A DNA stretch of 7,473 nt from Bacteroidales bacterium (GTDB taxonomy: Bacteria; Bacteroidota; Bacteroidia; Bacteroidales; UBA3824), in NCBI GenBank assembly GCA_017645985.1, contig JAGCNK010000063.1:1-7473 (forward strand), given 5' to 3'. Shown here piece by piece: positions 6,412-7,473 of the stretch. The position numbers were made by a program, and so were the translations under genes. The notes under the pieces are model-generated. The model ran no database searches. It saw only the letters and a program-made list of their open reading frames with translations, and was not told where the DNA came from. Position 1 is the stretch's first letter. Every line of letters begins with the position of its first letter.

Positions 6412-7296
6412 ATGAAAGGCATTATTCTAGCAGGCGGTTCAGGCACAAGACTCTACCCTATCACCAAAGCTATAAGCAAACAGCTTCTGCCGGTATACGA
6501 CAAGCCGATGATTTATTATCCGCTGTCAACGCTTATGTTGGCTGGCATCAGAGAAATTCTGATTATTTCAACACCTCAGGATTTACCTTTGTTTGAAAGG
6601 CTGTTGGGCTCTGGCGAAGACCTTGGTTTGAAGTTTTCGTATGTGGAACAACCCCGTCCCGAAGGTCTTGCTCAGGCATTTATCCTTGGAAAAGATTTTA
6701 TTGGGGATGATAGTGCTTGCTTGGTTTTAGGCGACAATATCTTCTACGGACACGGTCTTCCCAATCTGCTCAAAGACGCACGTAAAAATGTGGAAGAGAA
6801 AAACATAGCCACAGTTTTTGGCTATCAGGTTACCGACCCCGAACGTTATGGTGTAATCGCTTTCGACAAAGAGGGACGCGCTACTTCTATTGAAGAAAAA
6901 CCGGCTCATCCTAAATCTAATTACGCCGTGGTTGGTCTTTATTTCTACCCCAACGACGTGGTGAAGATTGCATCTGAAATCAAGCCCTCGGCTCGTGGCG
7001 AATTGGAAATAACCACCGTAAACCAATGCTACTTAGAGCAAAACCGCATCGGCGTGGAACTTATGGGGCGTGGATTTGCTTGGCTCGACACCGGCACTCA
7101 CGAATCGCTCAACGAGGCAGGAAGTTTTATTCAAACCATCGAAACCCGTCAAGGCTTGAAAATTTCGTGCGTTGAGGAGATTGCTTACAAACTCGGCTAT
7201 ATTTCTGCCGAAAAATTGAAACAACTTGCCACACCGTTGGCTAAAAACGGATATGGACAGTATCTTTTGAAACTTGCAGAAGAAGGAAACAATTAA
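6412..7296 (+). CDS. rfbA: Glucose-1-phosphate thymidylyltransferase
   Basis: The 294-residue product is a full-length RfbA/RmlA, which joins dTTP and glucose-1-phosphate to make dTDP-glucose and pyrophosphate, the first step of dTDP-L-rhamnose synthesis in the cytosol. It begins MKGIILAGGSGTRLYP, the nucleotide-binding signature, with a basic KQLLPVYDKP block at 23-32. Further family marks are GLAQAF (85-90, thymine and sugar binding), LGDN (106-109, with the metal-binding Asp108), ERYGV (144-148), EEKP (161-164), GELEITTVN (196-204) and WLDTGTH (224-230, with the second metal-binding Asp226). All expected catalytic residues appear present. I place the start at the ATG at 6412; the frame also runs upstream to a TTG at 6370, but the extra 14 residues are not part of the family. 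It lies 55 bp after the Wzz-like gene with no promoter evident between them, and 4 bp before rfbC. Confidence 0.97.
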   Translation: MKGIILAGGSGTRLYPITKAISKQLLPVYDKPMIYYPLSTLMLAGIREILIISTPQDLPLFERLLGSGEDLGLKFSYVEQPRPEGLAQAFILGKDFIGDDSACLVLGDNIFYGHGLPNLLKDARKNVEEKNIATVFGYQVTDPERYGVIAFDKEGRATSIEEKPAHPKSNYAVVGLYFYPNDVVKIASEIKPSARGELEITTVNQCYLEQNRIGVELMGRGFAWLDTGTHESLNEAGSFIQTIETRQGLKISCVEEIAYKLGYISAEKLKQLATPLAKNGYGQYLLKLAEEGNN

Positions 7297-7300
7297 CATT

Positions 7301-7473
7301 ATGGAATTTAAGCAATTATCAATTCACGGACTTTGGGTTATTGAGCCCAAAGTTTTTGGCGATAAACGCGGATATTTTTGCGAAACGTTTAAGAAAGAAC
7401 TTTTTGAACAGAATATCGGCAAGGTAAATTTTATTCAAGAAAACGAATCGAGTAGTAGCTATGGAGTTTTGCG
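7301..7473 (+). CDS. rfbC: dTDP-4-dehydrorhamnose 3,5-epimerase, N-terminal part (cut by window edge)
   Basis: The frame starts with ATG four bases after the rfbA stop and stays open to the end of the window (57 codons plus two bases). The product has the RfbC/RmlC N-terminus: IEPKVFGDKRGYFCETF at 14-30 and VNFIQENESSSSYGVL at 42-57, just before the point where the family continues with Arg-Gly-Leu-His. RmlC is a cupin enzyme that inverts C3 and C5 of dTDP-4-keto-6-deoxyglucose, the third step of dTDP-L-rhamnose synthesis. The catalytic His and Tyr lie outside the window. The tight spacing implies co-transcription with rfbA. The missing pathway genes, rfbD and rfbB, would be expected downstream. 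Confidence 0.94.
   Translation, partial: MEFKQLSIHGLWVIEPKVFGDKRGYFCETFKKELFEQNIGKVNFIQENESSSSYGVL

Overview
The window looks like chromosomal DNA of a member of the Bacteroidota, probably the order Bacteroidales. Three things point there: a TonB-dependent receptor and a large BatA-type membrane protein of the kinds common in that phylum, A/T-rich start regions mostly lacking a Shine-Dalgarno sequence, and several upstream regions with the phylum's own promoter pattern (-33 TTTG, -7 TAnnTTTG). I see no rRNA, tRNA, CRISPR array, insertion sequence or phage gene, and no gene-free stretch over 300 bases.

Left two thirds, minus strand (read right to left): a TonB-dependent outer-membrane receptor (5105-2931); a 92-bp gap with a good promoter candidate; an unrecognised 188-residue soluble protein (2838-2272); 17 bp after its stop, a 684-residue BatA/von Willebrand A-like inner-membrane protein (2253-199); then a separate promoter and the first 41 codons of a TM2-domain membrane protein (125 to beyond base 1). 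The last is easily missed because the window cuts it off. This half looks like a cell-envelope and housekeeping cluster with no obvious mobile origin.

Right third, plus strand: a divergent 86-bp control region (5106-5191) opens a surface-polysaccharide operon. First is a Wzz-like chain-length determinant (5192-6356), then rfbA/rmlA (6412-7296, glucose-1-phosphate thymidylyltransferase), then, 4 bp on, the start of rfbC/rmlC (7301 to beyond the end, dTDP-4-dehydrorhamnose 3,5-epimerase). RfbA and RfbC carry out steps 1 and 3 of dTDP-L-rhamnose synthesis, so the locus likely makes a rhamnose-containing O-antigen, capsule or exopolysaccharide whose length the Wzz-like protein would set.

The most notable anomaly is that the Wzz-like gene is split by a +1 frame change exactly at a run of seven T (5600-5606). 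Removing one T restores a 387-residue protein with both membrane segments. It may be a sequencing error, a recent null mutation, a phase-variable switch or a slippage site; the sequence alone cannot decide. I do not see a clearly novel multi-gene system here.
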